DNA of 64,000 nt from G963662655 sp963666875. Its GTDB lineage: Bacteria; Cloacimonadota; Cloacimonadia; Cloacimonadales; JAIOQZ01. Shown here one piece after another: positions 42,464-52,441 of this stretch (positions are counted from its first letter, which is position 1; each line of letters opens with the position of its first letter). The stretch is taken from positions 496,001 through 560,000 of the forward strand of contig CAXXPU010000006.1 of NCBI GenBank assembly GCA_963666875.2, read 5' to 3'. The notes beneath the pieces were generated by a model that was not told where the DNA came from, ran no database searches, and was given only the letters and a program-made list of their open reading frames with translations. A program made the translations under genes and the position numbers.

Positions 42464-45400
42464 TTATTTCAAAAGAAGCATCTTCTGTGCCTTCGATTTC
42501 CCGCAGGATTCGAGTCGGTACAGATAGATACCTGACGATACGCTCTTGCCATACTTGTTGTCACCGTCCCAGACAGCCTTATGCCTGCCGGCTTCAAGGT
42601 GGTCGTTTACCAGCGTTTTCACAAGCTGTCCCTTGATGTTATAGACCTTCAACTCGACCTTGTCGTCCTTCGGGATCGAGAACGAGATCGTCGTGGTAGG
42701 ATTGAAGGGGTTGGGATAGTTCGCGTCAAGTGAAAACGTGTAGGACGGTGCTTGCGATGTCTCGACTTCTCCATTCAGTGTCATACGCAGATTGCGCATG
42801 TATTCGAGATATTCCTCGTATGTCTCTGTCCTAACCGTACATTTTTGCGGCAGAGCTCGCGTACCTTCTTCGGCGAGCTGTACGTAGCAATAACCCTGCG
42901 TTGCCAGCGCAACGACGCTGTCCATCTTCGTATCGGGTGACGCGATCGTATCCTCAAGCCGTTCGATCACATCGAGATATTTTTCTTCATAGAGATACGA
43001 TTGTGTGACGACGTACTCTTTCTCTTTGTAGAGATCGGGGTAATCCTCCGAAACCAACGCATCAAGCCTCGCTCGCAGAGCCTCGTAATCCTGATCTGTC
43101 TCCGATTCGATGTAGAGAAAATAAATCAGTGCAGATACAGAATAAGACGATTCGGGATAATTCGTTACCAAATTCGAGAAGGTGAATTCTGCGCTCGTGT
43201 AACTTCCGTCCTTGTATTCGTCAACACCGAAGTAATACAGGGATTTCGGATCCGACAACAAGCCGTCTCCGAAATCGAACGAGCTTATCGAAGGATAAAA
43301 CCGGGCTGGATCATTATGCGGTATCGTATTCCCCGACACATCGGCAACATCGAATACATTGTGATCCAATCGAGCTAATAAGAATCGATCCATTTGACTC
43401 GCAGACCATAGATCCGGAGGGTCCGGAATCGGGAAGAAATCATATTCGGTATCAACCAGAGTATTATTTCCTCCGGTCATACTATTGAACACATCGAGAT
43501 AGCCTATAATTTCGGCACCTCCATTATTTTCGAAATAATTGTCCTTCATTTGCTGGAATTGACCCTTGTAGGACCAAATAGCATTTCGTCCATTCCTTAT
43601 AAAGTCGTTGTTGTAAATCCGGACATACTGATCGAACAGATACAATGCCTCGTACTCGTTGATCTCAAACCAACAATCCATGATGACAGATTCCTGATCC
43701 ACACCGTATATCGATCCCTCGATGGCAACGTCATTGCCAAAGAAGTTGCAACTTCCTTCAGAAACATAGTCTTCATATAACGAGCGGTAATATCCACCAA
43801 TATTCATGAAACTATTTCTGTAGGAGATCGCCACTTCGTTATTCTCAAACCAGTAGTTGTTGATCTTCTCGGCCTCATCCGTATCCGCATCTTTGATCAC
43901 AACTGCGTATTGGTTGCCGTCGAAAACTGCGTTTTCGGGGTTGCCACCATTATCTTCGACATAAATCTCAACATCGTCAACACGATTTGCGTAAACACCA
44001 TACACGCAGTTTACGAACGATGAAGCATTGATCGAGAGCTTCTTGACGCCTTCTGCTCTCACACCATATGTACAGTCGTCGATATGACAATTCTGCAACT
44101 TGATCCAACACAGATCATTCTGGTTTCCGGTGAAACGCAGCATTTCGACTCCCGCTACATTCCAGTCAATCAAGAGTTTTGGGAAATGAGTGGGTGGATC
44201 GAACATGATTCCTTTCCAGCGCTCATCTGAAGAGGCAATCGTGACATTATATATATAATCCGTATGCTCACCATCAGATTTCATATCTCCGCCACCGTCA
44301 ATGACGATTTGGTCGGCCGGGAGGTCGTTAACCTCGTCCTTGGCCTTGGAGCCGGTGATGGTTACGCCTTCGCAGGAAAGCAGGAGCGTGCTGTTCAAGG
44401 TCATGTGCAGGATTCCATGCGACATGAAGATATTGGAGCCTGCCCTCATCGCGATAACGCCATTCTCAACGTCAAGTTCGACGCCTTGCTCCAGGCTGAG
44501 AGTACCCGCAATATCTACGATTGTGGCCGAGTTTTCCGGTACAAGCGTTGCGCCGGTTCTGAACGTCAGCTTTCCACCGGATGCAACTTCAAGCGCGGTT
44601 CCGGTACGATTGATATCGATGTCAGCTGTGCTGGTTTGGTTTCCCTCCGTAGGACACATGATGAGGTGTCCGCCATCGGATACTCCTACATGACCATTTT
44701 CTCTTATGTCGAGTTTGCTGAGAACTCGCATCGTTCCACTGATCTGGATATCACCGCACATGTAATCAGCTTTTTTAACTCGTAAGGTTGCCTCAGTTCC
44801 ATCCGCATTTTCATTCAAAGAGATATCTATTGCATCTCCCGCTCCCAAAGTAAGGTCACTAACCCTCATGTTGTTTTCGTCACCACCTTCAACACGACAA
44901 TATGCAGGACACGGAAATGTATCGAGACCGAAACTCATCTCTGTAGTAATATTCAAGTGTCCGGCGAAGTAAAGATTGATCGTCGCAGGATCAGGATTTT
45001 CCGATTCACTGATGCAATTACAGGAGTATGCGTTAAGGATCGAAGTGTCGGTTATTTTGAGTTGGGATCCATCATAGAGAATCAACTCGTTCGTGAAGAC
45101 TGGATGCGTTTCGATTCTCAAGATGCCGTTATTATGGATCGTAATGCTGTTGTAGCTTATGTTGGGTGTATCGATGGTAATGTCTTCATCGGATAAAACA
45201 ACGAGATCCAAATCGAAAGGAATTATCAGGGGAGATTGCTCGGGAATGCTTACATGAGATATTTCTCTTACGGATCTTTGTTCTTCATCGTCGGTATATC
45301 GAAACCCAAAAGTGTAATTTGGATGAGCTTGCAGACGCTCGAACACAACCTCATAGCTCTCGTTTCTCTCTTCGGCTACTCTTCTGTATCCATTCCCGAA

Positions 45401-47206
45401 CACTGCCTCAATGTTATAATCTCCCGGTACATCGGTAATAATTACCTGATGGTTTTCAACCCAAGGATACGAGCAGTTGTTCGTTACGTCGCGCTGGAAC
45501 TTACTTTTACTGGTATTCGAGATAACCGGTTCATCAAACTCGAGTCTAAATGGGTAGTTGACTGCCTCAGACGGAAGATGCCACGTATAGGAACGTACAT
45601 AGCCGCGCTCTGTTCCGTAGAGTATATTGATATGGTTCTCTATCGTTTTATAGGGAGCCAATCCACCATATGAGCTGTCTTCAATTAAATGTTCGGGATT
45701 AGTCCAAGATTGATTTACTCCATTTCCCGAGCGATCGAGATTCAACATGCCGATTCGCATACCCCAGTCGTGAAAGACATAGCCATTCTCATCATAAATC
45801 TTATGATCGTCGTAGAATAAAGGAATGCCTTCTTCTATAAAGGATACTTCATCGTGTCCTGATCGGTCTGTAGAGCATATCGATACAACAAGAGACCGTT
45901 TCTGTTCGGGATCCTCGAAGACCAATCCATGGTTATTGGCATCGAACTGAAATTGAATGCCACCAAAGTTGGCTAAATAGCCGTAATCATGGTGGCCGAT
46001 CTCACTTATCGGGCTGTTATTCATGAAGGCATAGGAGCGTCCCATATCTGTGACCTGAATCCCAGACGCACCCAAAGTCTGAAAAATCAGATTGCCTGAA
46101 AAATCAGACAGGATATCTCCATACGTGATGGTTAAGCCTACCTGATTAATTTGAGAAAGGTTATGTCCTTCGTAATCGCTTTCGCGTAAATCTCTTGGCA
46201 TCCTATACATTGTCGATTCGGGTACATAGGTATATCCTGAGTAATCATAGCAAAGTGGAATACCATTATGCCCAGAATTATCCTCGTTTATAGGCTGCTG
46301 AATTAAATTCCCGTTTACTATAATTGTATGGCCACCGGAGTCGTTGTGCGAACGCGTGGTTGCCGATAGAATGATTTCGCCAGCGGCATTGAAATCCCAG
46401 GTAACGGCTGAGAAAAAGTACTCAGCTTGCCACGGGTCTGAATTAGAAAGCCCTCCAATATTCTGCATGGAAACCGACGATTCAATCGCTGACGGATTGC
46501 TGATGTTAATTTTGAAAAAAGACTGCAAGCCAGCCACATATAGATAATCTCCTATTGCGACAGGGGTTGAAGCGTATTCAAGAGCGAATGAACTGCTACC
46601 TACGAAGTCTCTTTCCATGTCTCGAAGATCAATTGCGGCATATACTGCTTGTTGGAAGGATGAGCCGTAGTCTGCATCGATGATAAGCAGTAAACCGCTT
46701 TTATTTAATGCAAACAGGTAATTTACTTCATCAGAATACCTGTACAACACAGGACTAGACCAAAAACCACACCCACTGCCGTATCGTAATCCTCCAAACC
46801 ATTGCTCATCTGGATACCACGATAGTAAGGAAGCCAGCTCATTTTCATCGTAGCAGATCAGGTAGTCAACAGCTGCGTTTGCTTGTATGAAGTCGTCATT
46901 CATCAATAATTGACATCCATCATAAAAATCCATTTCATATTCAGAATTGTACATTCTGAAACGATATATTTGGGGTATTATGAAAACAGGTATTTCATCG
47001 TCCTGAGAACCAACTGCCGAGATACCGAATGTGCTGACATATGCTCTTGCGGATGGTTCGGTTGCAGATTCAACAGCTATGACATTTCGAATTCGATCAC
47101 GAAACTCCAAGACAACATCTGGATCAGGAACAGAACCAAAAGAAGCGTAGATAATGACTGGAAACAGCATTACAACAAGCATAGCAATGATTGTGGCGCG
47201 TTTCAT
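42464..47206 (-). CDS. Giant secreted beta-helix protein with TPR-like segment and sorting tail
   Basis: 1580 residues; ATG 47206 after CGGAGGGACGT, signal peptide MKRATIIAMLVVMLFPVIIYA. An N-terminal propeller-like half (about 80-620) is followed by a long parallel beta-helix (about 660-1330, with ladder turns such as LTLGAGDAIDISLNENADG and KLSINASSFVNCVYGVYANRVDDVEIYVEDN). A helical Tol-Pal/TPR-like stretch comes next (DPKSLYYFGVDEYKDGSYTSAEFTFSNLV, then LIYFLYIES), and then the tail NYPNPFNPTTTISF, YNIKGQLVKTLVND, ending MLLLK. The order beta-helix, TPR, tail is the same as in the protease-like gene at 52442. It is probably displayed on the cell surface; function unknown. Confidence 0.85.
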   Translation of the reverse strand: MKRATIIAMLVVMLFPVIIYASFGSVPDPDVVLEFRDRIRNVIAVESATEPSARAYVSTFGISAVGSQDDEIPVFIIPQIYRFRMYNSEYEMDFYDGCQLLMNDDFIQANAAVDYLICYDENELASLLSWYPDEQWFGGLRYGSGCGFWSSPVLYRYSDEVNYLFALNKSGLLLIIDADYGSSFQQAVYAAIDLRDMERDFVGSSSFALEYASTPVAIGDYLYVAGLQSFFKINISNPSAIESSVSMQNIGGLSNSDPWQAEYFFSAVTWDFNAAGEIILSATTRSHNDSGGHTIIVNGNLIQQPINEDNSGHNGIPLCYDYSGYTYVPESTMYRMPRDLRESDYEGHNLSQINQVGLTITYGDILSDFSGNLIFQTLGASGIQVTDMGRSYAFMNNSPISEIGHHDYGYLANFGGIQFQFDANNHGLVFEDPEQKRSLVVSICSTDRSGHDEVSFIEEGIPLFYDDHKIYDENGYVFHDWGMRIGMLNLDRSGNGVNQSWTNPEHLIEDSSYGGLAPYKTIENHINILYGTERGYVRSYTWHLPSEAVNYPFRLEFDEPVISNTSKSKFQRDVTNNCSYPWVENHQVIITDVPGDYNIEAVFGNGYRRVAEERNESYEVVFERLQAHPNYTFGFRYTDDEEQRSVREISHVSIPEQSPLIIPFDLDLVVLSDEDITIDTPNISYNSITIHNNGILRIETHPVFTNELILYDGSQLKITDTSILNAYSCNCISESENPDPATINLYFAGHLNITTEMSFGLDTFPCPAYCRVEGGDENNMRVSDLTLGAGDAIDISLNENADGTEATLRVKKADYMCGDIQISGTMRVLSKLDIRENGHVGVSDGGHLIMCPTEGNQTSTADIDINRTGTALEVASGGKLTFRTGATLVPENSATIVDIAGTLSLEQGVELDVENGVIAMRAGSNIFMSHGILHMTLNSTLLLSCEGVTITGSKAKDEVNDLPADQIVIDGGGDMKSDGEHTDYIYNVTIASSDERWKGIMFDPPTHFPKLLIDWNVAGVEMLRFTGNQNDLCWIKLQNCHIDDCTYGVRAEGVKKLSINASSFVNCVYGVYANRVDDVEIYVEDNGGNPENAVFDGNQYAVVIKDADTDEAEKINNYWFENNEVAISYRNSFMNIGGYYRSLYEDYVSEGSCNFFGNDVAIEGSIYGVDQESVIMDCWFEINEYEALYLFDQYVRIYNNDFIRNGRNAIWSYKGQFQQMKDNYFENNGGAEIIGYLDVFNSMTGGNNTLVDTEYDFFPIPDPPDLWSASQMDRFLLARLDHNVFDVADVSGNTIPHNDPARFYPSISSFDFGDGLLSDPKSLYYFGVDEYKDGSYTSAEFTFSNLVTNYPESSYSVSALIYFLYIESETDQDYEALRARLDALVSEDYPDLYKEKEYVVTQSYLYEEKYLDVIERLEDTIASPDTKMDSVVALATQGYCYVQLAEEGTRALPQKCTVRTETYEEYLEYMRNLRMTLNGEVETSQAPSYTFSLDANYPNPFNPTTTISFSIPKDDKVELKVYNIKGQLVKTLVNDHLEAGRHKAVWDGDNKYGKSVSSGIYLYRLESCGKSKAQKMLLLK

Positions 47207-47382
47207 ACGTCCCTCCGAGTGTTTTAGTGACCAATTCCATGCTACTATATTTTAATGTGTCAAGGATTTTAATATTCTTGAAAAAATTTTTCCATTAATG
47301 CGCCCCCTTGTATGCTATACGTATTGTTTGCTTGTTTCTTAGCCCAACAACAGGAAGATTATTGGTCGTGCCAATAGCTAAA

Positions 47383-47407
47383 AAAGGCAGGGGTATCTCC
47401 TGCCTTT
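47383..47407 (-). terminator. Intrinsic terminator of the VWA/MoxR operon
   Basis: On the minus strand, AAAGGCAGG/CCTGCCTTT forms a 9-bp stem with a 7-base loop and is followed by a T-run (TTTTTAGC). It overlaps the stop codon of the VWA gene at 47406. Confidence 0.75.
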
Positions 47408-48518
47408 ATCGTTCGCTACAACCCATATGAATAACCTCCCCAAACGGTGGCATAAATCGCTCTCTCTCCGTCACGATCCACAAAGTCGGGACATCGCATG
47501 ATTCGGGGAAGGTATCGCAGTAGCCGTCGGTGAAGTAGAGGATGCAGGAGGGATTGATCTGGTTGTCTTCGAGGTGGGTGAAGCCGGGGCGGTAGTCGGT
47601 GCCGCCACCGCCTTTGGCTACGAGATGGAAATCGTGGAGGGTGAGGTCGTGGTGGTGGGCTACGTGGCTATCGACGTAGGCGACGTGGATGGTTGTGTCG
47701 GGGTAGGATGCGAGGATGGATTTGAGTTCTGAGGCAAAGAGGTCGAGTTCGTTCTGGTTGACGGAGCCGCTGGTATCGATCAGCACGGCAATGGTTCCGA
47801 GGGATGGGGCTGATAGCGTTGGCAGGTATAACCCCGCATGGAGGTATCGTGCGTTCGGAGATTTCCATTGATAGTCGTTGCGCGAATGCTGCGTGATGAA
47901 GCGGCTCAGGATTTCCAGCCAGGGCAGCTGCGGCTGAAGGATTTCGCGGATCGTGCGCTCCATGGCTTGCGGCAGTTTCCCCTGCATACGCGCGGTGGTT
48001 ATAGCCTGCGAGATTTGTATCTTCGTGTTCTGCATCTGCTGTGGCATGGGCAGGTCGCCGGGCTTGGGTTTGTAGTCCCGCACCTCTCCGAAGGATGGTT
48101 TCTGGTGCCGTTTTCTCGTCTTGCTGTTCTGGAGCTTGGCATAGATCGCTTCTGCTTCCATGTTCTCGTATTGATGATGGATAAGCGCGCCATCGGGCAA
48201 CAGCATCCCGGCTTTATCGATCACGGGGTTGATAGCGTAGTCACAGGCAATGTTCCAGAGTTGATGCTCGCGGTGCTTTCTTCGGAAGGCATGTAACATG
48301 GCAACGTGCATCACCTCGTGACAAATTAAAGCCTTGGTCTCCGCCAGGGTCAGTCCGTCGATGAATTCCGGATTGTATCCCAGCACGACCGAGTCGGTGT
48401 AGGCGGTCTCGCAGGTTGCGTCCTCGACGAGCTTCAGATGGAGCGCGATGCTTGCGAAAAAGGGCGAGCCCAAAACCAGACCCGCCCTCGCCTTGATCAG
48501 CTTTTCTCGTGCGTTCAT
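47406..48518 (-). CDS. VWA-like protein with putative metallopeptidase domain (DUF2201 type)
   Basis: 370 residues. The N-terminal half is a zincin-like domain: HEVMH at residues 67-71 inside TKALICHEVMHVAMLHAFRR, then LWNIACDYAINPVIDKAG with the Asp expected as third ligand region. The C-terminal half is a VWA-like domain with a MIDAS motif, AVLIDTSGSVNQNELDLF, and GGGGTDYRPGF. This pair defines the DUF2201_N/VWA-like family, which is usually encoded beside a MoxR AAA ATPase, as here. Such pairs act as metal-dependent chaperone or remodelling modules and are common in phages and islands. The ATG at 48518 overlaps the upstream stop (48515-48518). The substrate is unknown. Confidence 0.85.
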   Translation of the reverse strand: MNAREKLIKARAGLVLGSPFFASIALHLKLVEDATCETAYTDSVVLGYNPEFIDGLTLAETKALICHEVMHVAMLHAFRRKHREHQLWNIACDYAINPVIDKAGMLLPDGALIHHQYENMEAEAIYAKLQNSKTRKRHQKPSFGEVRDYKPKPGDLPMPQQMQNTKIQISQAITTARMQGKLPQAMERTIREILQPQLPWLEILSRFITQHSRNDYQWKSPNARYLHAGLYLPTLSAPSLGTIAVLIDTSGSVNQNELDLFASELKSILASYPDTTIHVAYVDSHVAHHHDLTLHDFHLVAKGGGGTDYRPGFTHLEDNQINPSCILYFTDGYCDTFPESCDVPTLWIVTERERFMPPFGEVIHMGCSER

Positions 48519-49372
48519 GACGCCTCCCGAAGGGGCGCATAATGCCGCATCTTCTCGATGATCTGTTTCGCTGCCAATGCCGTATCGCTACGGATTTCCG
48601 GGTCGCTTCGCAAGACTTCCGGCGCATGAACGGTCAGCTTTCGTTTGATCTCGTCCACCATCGAATCGAGCAGCGGGTCTTCTGTGATATTGAGCTTCGG
48701 CATCAGACGGCAGATATCGCGGATGTTCTCGACCAGACTATTCTTGAAACGGGCATCGGCAGTTGTGAGCCGCTCTAGCATATGCCAGACCACACCATGC
48801 AACCTTTTCCACAGGTCTTGATGGGCATCGCGGAGTCCATCTTCCAATTGCTGGCGGTAGTCCTCACGGATGGTCTCGACGTCTTCATCGTTCAGCGTGA
48901 CCCGAAAATCGTCCGCGTCGGCAATCGGCGCCATGCGAACGGAGAATGCGTATTTGTCTCGCAGACGATCGATGTCGGGGTAATCCTCGATGGAATACAT
49001 CCCATTGAGACGACTTTTCGCTTCCTGCTGGTAATCGGGATAGCTGTCCAGGAAGGCGTTAACCTCACGCAGGAACTCGGCGCGATACTCATCCATCCGC
49101 TGGACATAGCCAAAATAGTTGGCTGTCGGTAGAAGCCTTCCCCCGTTGTCCATCCAGGGCAGGGTGTTTTCATAGTGGTAGGCTCTGACTGTGGAAGCGA
49201 TCTTCTGGATTTTGCCCAGGTACTCGGTCGCGATGAGAATCTTGTTGTACCGACCGGAGTTGCTGGCGGCGTAGTTGTCTTCGATCTCGCGGGTCACACG
49301 GCGGTCGAACTTCCGGGCGGTCCATGTCGAGATATGCAGATGCGCGATCATGGCTTTGTTTTGGATAGGCAT
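48515..49372 (-). CDS. Hypothetical helical protein of the MoxR/VWA operon
   Basis: I start at ATG 49372 because AAGGAGACCACC lies upstream; the longer frame to 49411 only reads through the ribosome site. The 285-residue product is mainly helical and charged, with no signal peptide or membrane segment. It opens MPIQNKAMIAHLHISTWTARKFDRRVTREIEDNYAA and has Asp/Glu-rich stretches (DDFRVTLNDEDVETIREDYRQQL). I recognise no catalytic motif. Its position between the MoxR ATPase and the VWA protein, with an ATGA overlap to the latter, suggests it works with them, for example as an adaptor or as the remodelled target. Proteins with a similar opening occur in phage genomes next to such ATPases, so a phage origin is plausible. 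Confidence 0.75.
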   Translation of the reverse strand: MPIQNKAMIAHLHISTWTARKFDRRVTREIEDNYAASNSGRYNKILIATEYLGKIQKIASTVRAYHYENTLPWMDNGGRLLPTANYFGYVQRMDEYRAEFLREVNAFLDSYPDYQQEAKSRLNGMYSIEDYPDIDRLRDKYAFSVRMAPIADADDFRVTLNDEDVETIREDYRQQLEDGLRDAHQDLWKRLHGVVWHMLERLTTADARFKNSLVENIRDICRLMPKLNITEDPLLDSMVDEIKRKLTVHAPEVLRSDPEIRSDTALAAKQIIEKMRHYAPLREAS

Positions 49373-49422
49373 GGTGGTCTCCTTGTTGGGTTGGGGATTG
49401 TTGGGCTGCAAAATAATCGTTC

Positions 49423-49505
49423 TGTCCTTCGACTCTGCTCAGGATGACAAACCATTATTTTGCAGGGTATTATCTATCGTGTCATCCTGAGCGTAGTCGA
49501 AGGAC
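49423..49505. repeat. Widespread TCATCCTGAGC...GTCGAAGGA repeat as an inverted pair
   Basis: Arms at 49423-49449 and 49479-49505 are 27 bp each and match at 25 positions when one is inverted (TGTCATCCTGAGC, then AGTCGAAGGACA). The core is a common intergenic repeat in many bacteria. Here it forms a hairpin between the MoxR and helical-protein genes. Confidence 0.75.
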
Positions 49506-49561
49506 AACGATAGATTATAGGTGGGAAAAGGGATGCGAAAGAAAGTTGTTTCCTCGAGATG

Positions 49562-50563
49562 TCAGAAAACGATATCGTGGTGGTTGATGGCCCATTGGGC
49601 GAAGGCGGGACAGGAAGAAAGCGTCGGATTTCGGCGTTGCGCATCGTTGACCAGTAGCACCTGAAACTCCGGTGGGATGCGCTCTGCATAGGTCAGGATC
49701 TGCCCGAAGTTCTTTCGGTTCGCCTGCTGTACCAACGCGCCGCAGATGGCAAACAACATTGATGGCTCTTCCGGTACGACAGCCGTCTCGGGGTTCTTGA
49801 TCAGCGACGGGATATCCGGCAGGTCCCGGAAGATGTTGAGGAAGCCGATAAACTCCGCCGCAAAGCCTTCTCCAGCAGCGCCAGCGATCAGCTCGTAGGT
49901 CAGGTCTTCCGGTAAACCATTCTTCATCATCGTGCCCACATACGCGACGGTTCGAGGCGAGGGCGTGTTGACGATATCTGCGGTGGGGTTGAAGTCGTGG
50001 AGAAGGTGCGGTCGATAGCGAATGAAGGCGATCAATTCCGCCGGCATTTCCTCGCGGAACGCCCACGCGACCCAGTCATCGACATCGACCTCCAGCTCGA
50101 CGATCGCGGCAAAACGGCTCTTCACAGGCTCCAGGATGCCCATCACGCCAGCCTTGTCCTCGCGACGGTTGGTTGCCGCCAGAAACACGACATGCTCCGA
50201 CACCTTGTGTCCGTTGACCCGTCTCGCAAGTATCAGCTGCATGACCGCGCTCTGCACGCTTGCGGGAGCCTGTCCGAGGTCGTCGAGGAAGAACACGGTG
50301 GGCTTTTCAGCGTTGATGAGTTTCAGAAGGTCTCCGAAGGGCAGAAAGGTGGCTTCGTCCTTGTCCGCGACCGGAAAGGGCAGTCCTTTGTAGTCGGTCG
50401 GATCAGACACCACCGGATGACTGATGATGAGGTTGGCTCCGGCTTTATGGCATGCTTGCGCCACCAGATCGCTCTTGCCGGTTCCAGGCGCACCCTTGAT
50501 CAGCACGGGCAGCTTGTGCCGGATGGTGCACGCCAGCGTATCTTTCAATTGGGATGCTTTCAT
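49562..50563 (-). CDS. MoxR-family AAA+ ATPase
   Basis: 333 residues; ATG 50563 after CCAAGGAGAAAATC, overlapping the upstream stop (ATGA). Walker A is LIKGAPGTGKSDLV at about residues 19-31, Walker B is TVFFLDDLGQAP, and sensor 1 is VFLAATNR, followed by an Arg-finger region (ILEPVKSRFAAIVEL). MoxR ATPases pair with VWA proteins to insert metals or remodel complexes. Here the VWA/metallopeptidase partner is encoded two genes downstream. There is no sign of a secretion signal, so it is cytoplasmic. The downstream 150-bp gap contains an inverted repeat that could lower expression of the last two genes. Confidence 0.87.
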   Translation of the reverse strand: MKASQLKDTLACTIRHKLPVLIKGAPGTGKSDLVAQACHKAGANLIISHPVVSDPTDYKGLPFPVADKDEATFLPFGDLLKLINAEKPTVFFLDDLGQAPASVQSAVMQLILARRVNGHKVSEHVVFLAATNRREDKAGVMGILEPVKSRFAAIVELEVDVDDWVAWAFREEMPAELIAFIRYRPHLLHDFNPTADIVNTPSPRTVAYVGTMMKNGLPEDLTYELIAGAAGEGFAAEFIGFLNIFRDLPDIPSLIKNPETAVVPEEPSMLFAICGALVQQANRKNFGQILTYAERIPPEFQVLLVNDAQRRNPTLSSCPAFAQWAINHHDIVF

Positions 50564-50910
50564 GATTTTCTCCTTGGTTTTTTCTTGGGGTTCATGGTCT
50601 CGGCAACGCCCTGCACGATGATCTCACGCCCGAGCTCTTCCGGTAGATTTTCGATGGCAACGACGCTCCGCCAGCCGCTAAACACGACCGAATATGCGAT
50701 CACGCCCTGCTTTCTGCCGAAGATGACGATGCCGTTTCCAGAATTGATTCCGTGCGCATAGACGACGGTTTCATCGCTCAGGTGATTCATGATCGCCCGA
50801 GAGCTTCCCGACTGCACGGTGTGATTGTATTTCCATACGACGTCGTAAATGCTTCCGTTACGGTCGATGCTGCGAAGGATATCGGGGATGGTGATGGTGG
50901 GATAGTTCAT
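50560..50910 (-). CDS. Small hypothetical protein, first gene of the MoxR/VWA operon
   Basis: 116 residues from ATG 50910, which has GGAGGTACCCCC directly upstream. The N-terminal part is YPTITIPDILRSIDRNGSIYDVVWKYNHTVQSG; the middle alternates strands (ETVVYAHGINSGNGIVIFGRKQGVIAYSVVFSG); and the C-terminus is very basic (NPKKKPRRKS), which suggests nucleic-acid or polyanion contact. I recognise no family. It is translationally coupled to the MoxR ATPase gene by an ATGA overlap and so is probably part of the same system. Confidence 0.7.
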   Translation of the reverse strand: MNYPTITIPDILRSIDRNGSIYDVVWKYNHTVQSGSSRAIMNHLSDETVVYAHGINSGNGIVIFGRKQGVIAYSVVFSGWRSVVAIENLPEELGREIIVQGVAETMNPKKKPRRKS

Positions 50911-50995
50911 GGGGGTACCTCCAGTTGATGACTCTCAAGATAATCCGGAACTTGTGTCTTATAGAGAGAAATACATACGGCGAATTATGTATTTC

Positions 50996-51024
50996 TTGAC
51001 TTGAGAAATCAATTTCGCAATATT
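50996..51024 (+). promoter_or_regulatory. Promoter candidate for the FG-GAP gene
   Basis: TTGACT (50996-51001), a 17-bp spacer and AATATT (51019-51024), 16 bp before the ATG at 51041. The -10 is weak, so a start this close to the ATG would leave a very short leader. Confidence 0.35.
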
Positions 51025-51040
51025 CTGTAGTGAGGTAAAC

Positions 51041-52423
51041 ATGAAGATATGTTCGATAATCCTTATTCTCATTTTATCAGCAATGTTGTGGGGACTTCGC
51101 TATGAGAACCTTCCTCCGCGTCCTTTTCGCATTGTTCCTGCCGATATGGACAATGATGGCGATCTTGATCTGGTGATTGGACATATCTGGACACCGGATA
51201 CGGAATATGGAGGAAAAATCTCCTTTTTTACAAATGACGGATACGGGCATTTTTCATTTGTTGACTCGCTGGATTTTTATTCAAGTCAGAAATATCTCGA
51301 TGTTGGTTATGGATTTCCGGATGGCTTCCCGAGAATCATTACAACACTGAACGATAATGACTATGGCGATACAGGGATTGCTCTGATTTCTTACTACCCG
51401 GAAGAGATCTGGGAAATAGAGGATTTCATTGCGATCGATACGCAATACTATCTTAGAATCGATGTATGTTATGAAGAAAATGTTATTAAGGCGATTGGCT
51501 TTGCCAGCCAATCAGGGGGACACTTTGGTGTAGTACATGTTGAAAATGGTTCTTTAGCTGACCTGTATTCAGTAGATCTCGACGGTTCGCTGCAAGGTGT
51601 AGTGTGCACCGACTTGAGTGGAGACGGAGTTGATGAGTTGATAGCCCTCGGATCCCCTATTCGCATTTTCAGCCTTGCTGACCTGGAAAATCCTATCATC
51701 CTTGATACGGTACTTGGCGATCATTGCCTGGCATCCGATCTCGACGATGATGGCGATATGGATATTGTGTTATGCGCCTTGACGATTTACGGTGAAGTTA
51801 CCTACTACATCGAGCAAACGGATTCGATGACATTTGAGACTGCGTATCAGGAATCTCCGGATAACGCCTTCCTCGCCGAATATATCGGAGATTTCGACCA
51901 GGACAACGAACTTGAACTTGTCGGGTATGCAAGTATCTATCAGCAGATTTCGGATTTCAACTTCGACTGGATGGATTCGTTCCTGCCACCTTCGGGCTAC
52001 CATGCTAACAACTATGCAGACCTGGATGGAAACGGCTACAACGATCTGATGTTCGTAGGCATGGGTGAGGATCGCGGCTGGCTGGAAATCCTGTACGACT
52101 GGGGAGGGTTCGATTTCCGGGATGATCCCTATATTTCCAGCGTCGATGACTTTACCGATCCCGTAGAAGCAATGCCTCTGCACGTTTTTCCAAATCCGGG
52201 AATGGAAAACCTTTTAATCCGTTTCAATACTCCCGGAGAATCCGGCTATTCCGTATCGGTTTATAACATACGAGGACAACGGGTGTTGCACACCAGAGGA
52301 CAATCGCAACGGGGTGAGAACACGATCCGTCTCGATCTGAAAGACCTGGCAACCGGTATATATCTCGTTGATCTGCATGCTGGAAACGCTACTACAAGAA
52401 AGAAGATTTCTATTACAAAATAA
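51041..52423 (+). CDS. Secreted FG-GAP/VCBS-repeat protein with variant sorting tail
   Basis: 460 residues; ATG after GTGAGG, signal peptide MKICSIILILILSAMLWG. The body is a beta-propeller of FG-GAP/VCBS repeats with calcium-loop motifs: PADMDNDGDLDLVIGH, TDLSGDGVDELIALG, SDLDDDGDMDIVLC, GDFDQDNELELVGYA and ADLDGNGYNDLMFVG. The tail differs from the others in the window: VFPNPGMENLLIRFN, VYNIRGQRVLHTRGQSQRGENTIRLDLKDLATGIYLVDL, ending KKISITK, which is closer to the canonical Bacteroidetes type-A sorting domain. This suggests a separate origin. It heads a two-gene unit with the protease-like gene 18 bp downstream. Confidence 0.85.
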   Translation: MKICSIILILILSAMLWGLRYENLPPRPFRIVPADMDNDGDLDLVIGHIWTPDTEYGGKISFFTNDGYGHFSFVDSLDFYSSQKYLDVGYGFPDGFPRIITTLNDNDYGDTGIALISYYPEEIWEIEDFIAIDTQYYLRIDVCYEENVIKAIGFASQSGGHFGVVHVENGSLADLYSVDLDGSLQGVVCTDLSGDGVDELIALGSPIRIFSLADLENPIILDTVLGDHCLASDLDDDGDMDIVLCALTIYGEVTYYIEQTDSMTFETAYQESPDNAFLAEYIGDFDQDNELELVGYASIYQQISDFNFDWMDSFLPPSGYHANNYADLDGNGYNDLMFVGMGEDRGWLEILYDWGGFDFRDDPYISSVDDFTDPVEAMPLHVFPNPGMENLLIRFNTPGESGYSVSVYNIRGQRVLHTRGQSQRGENTIRLDLKDLATGIYLVDLHAGNATTRKKISITK

Positions 52424-52441
52424 TCCAAAGGAGTGTTGGCT

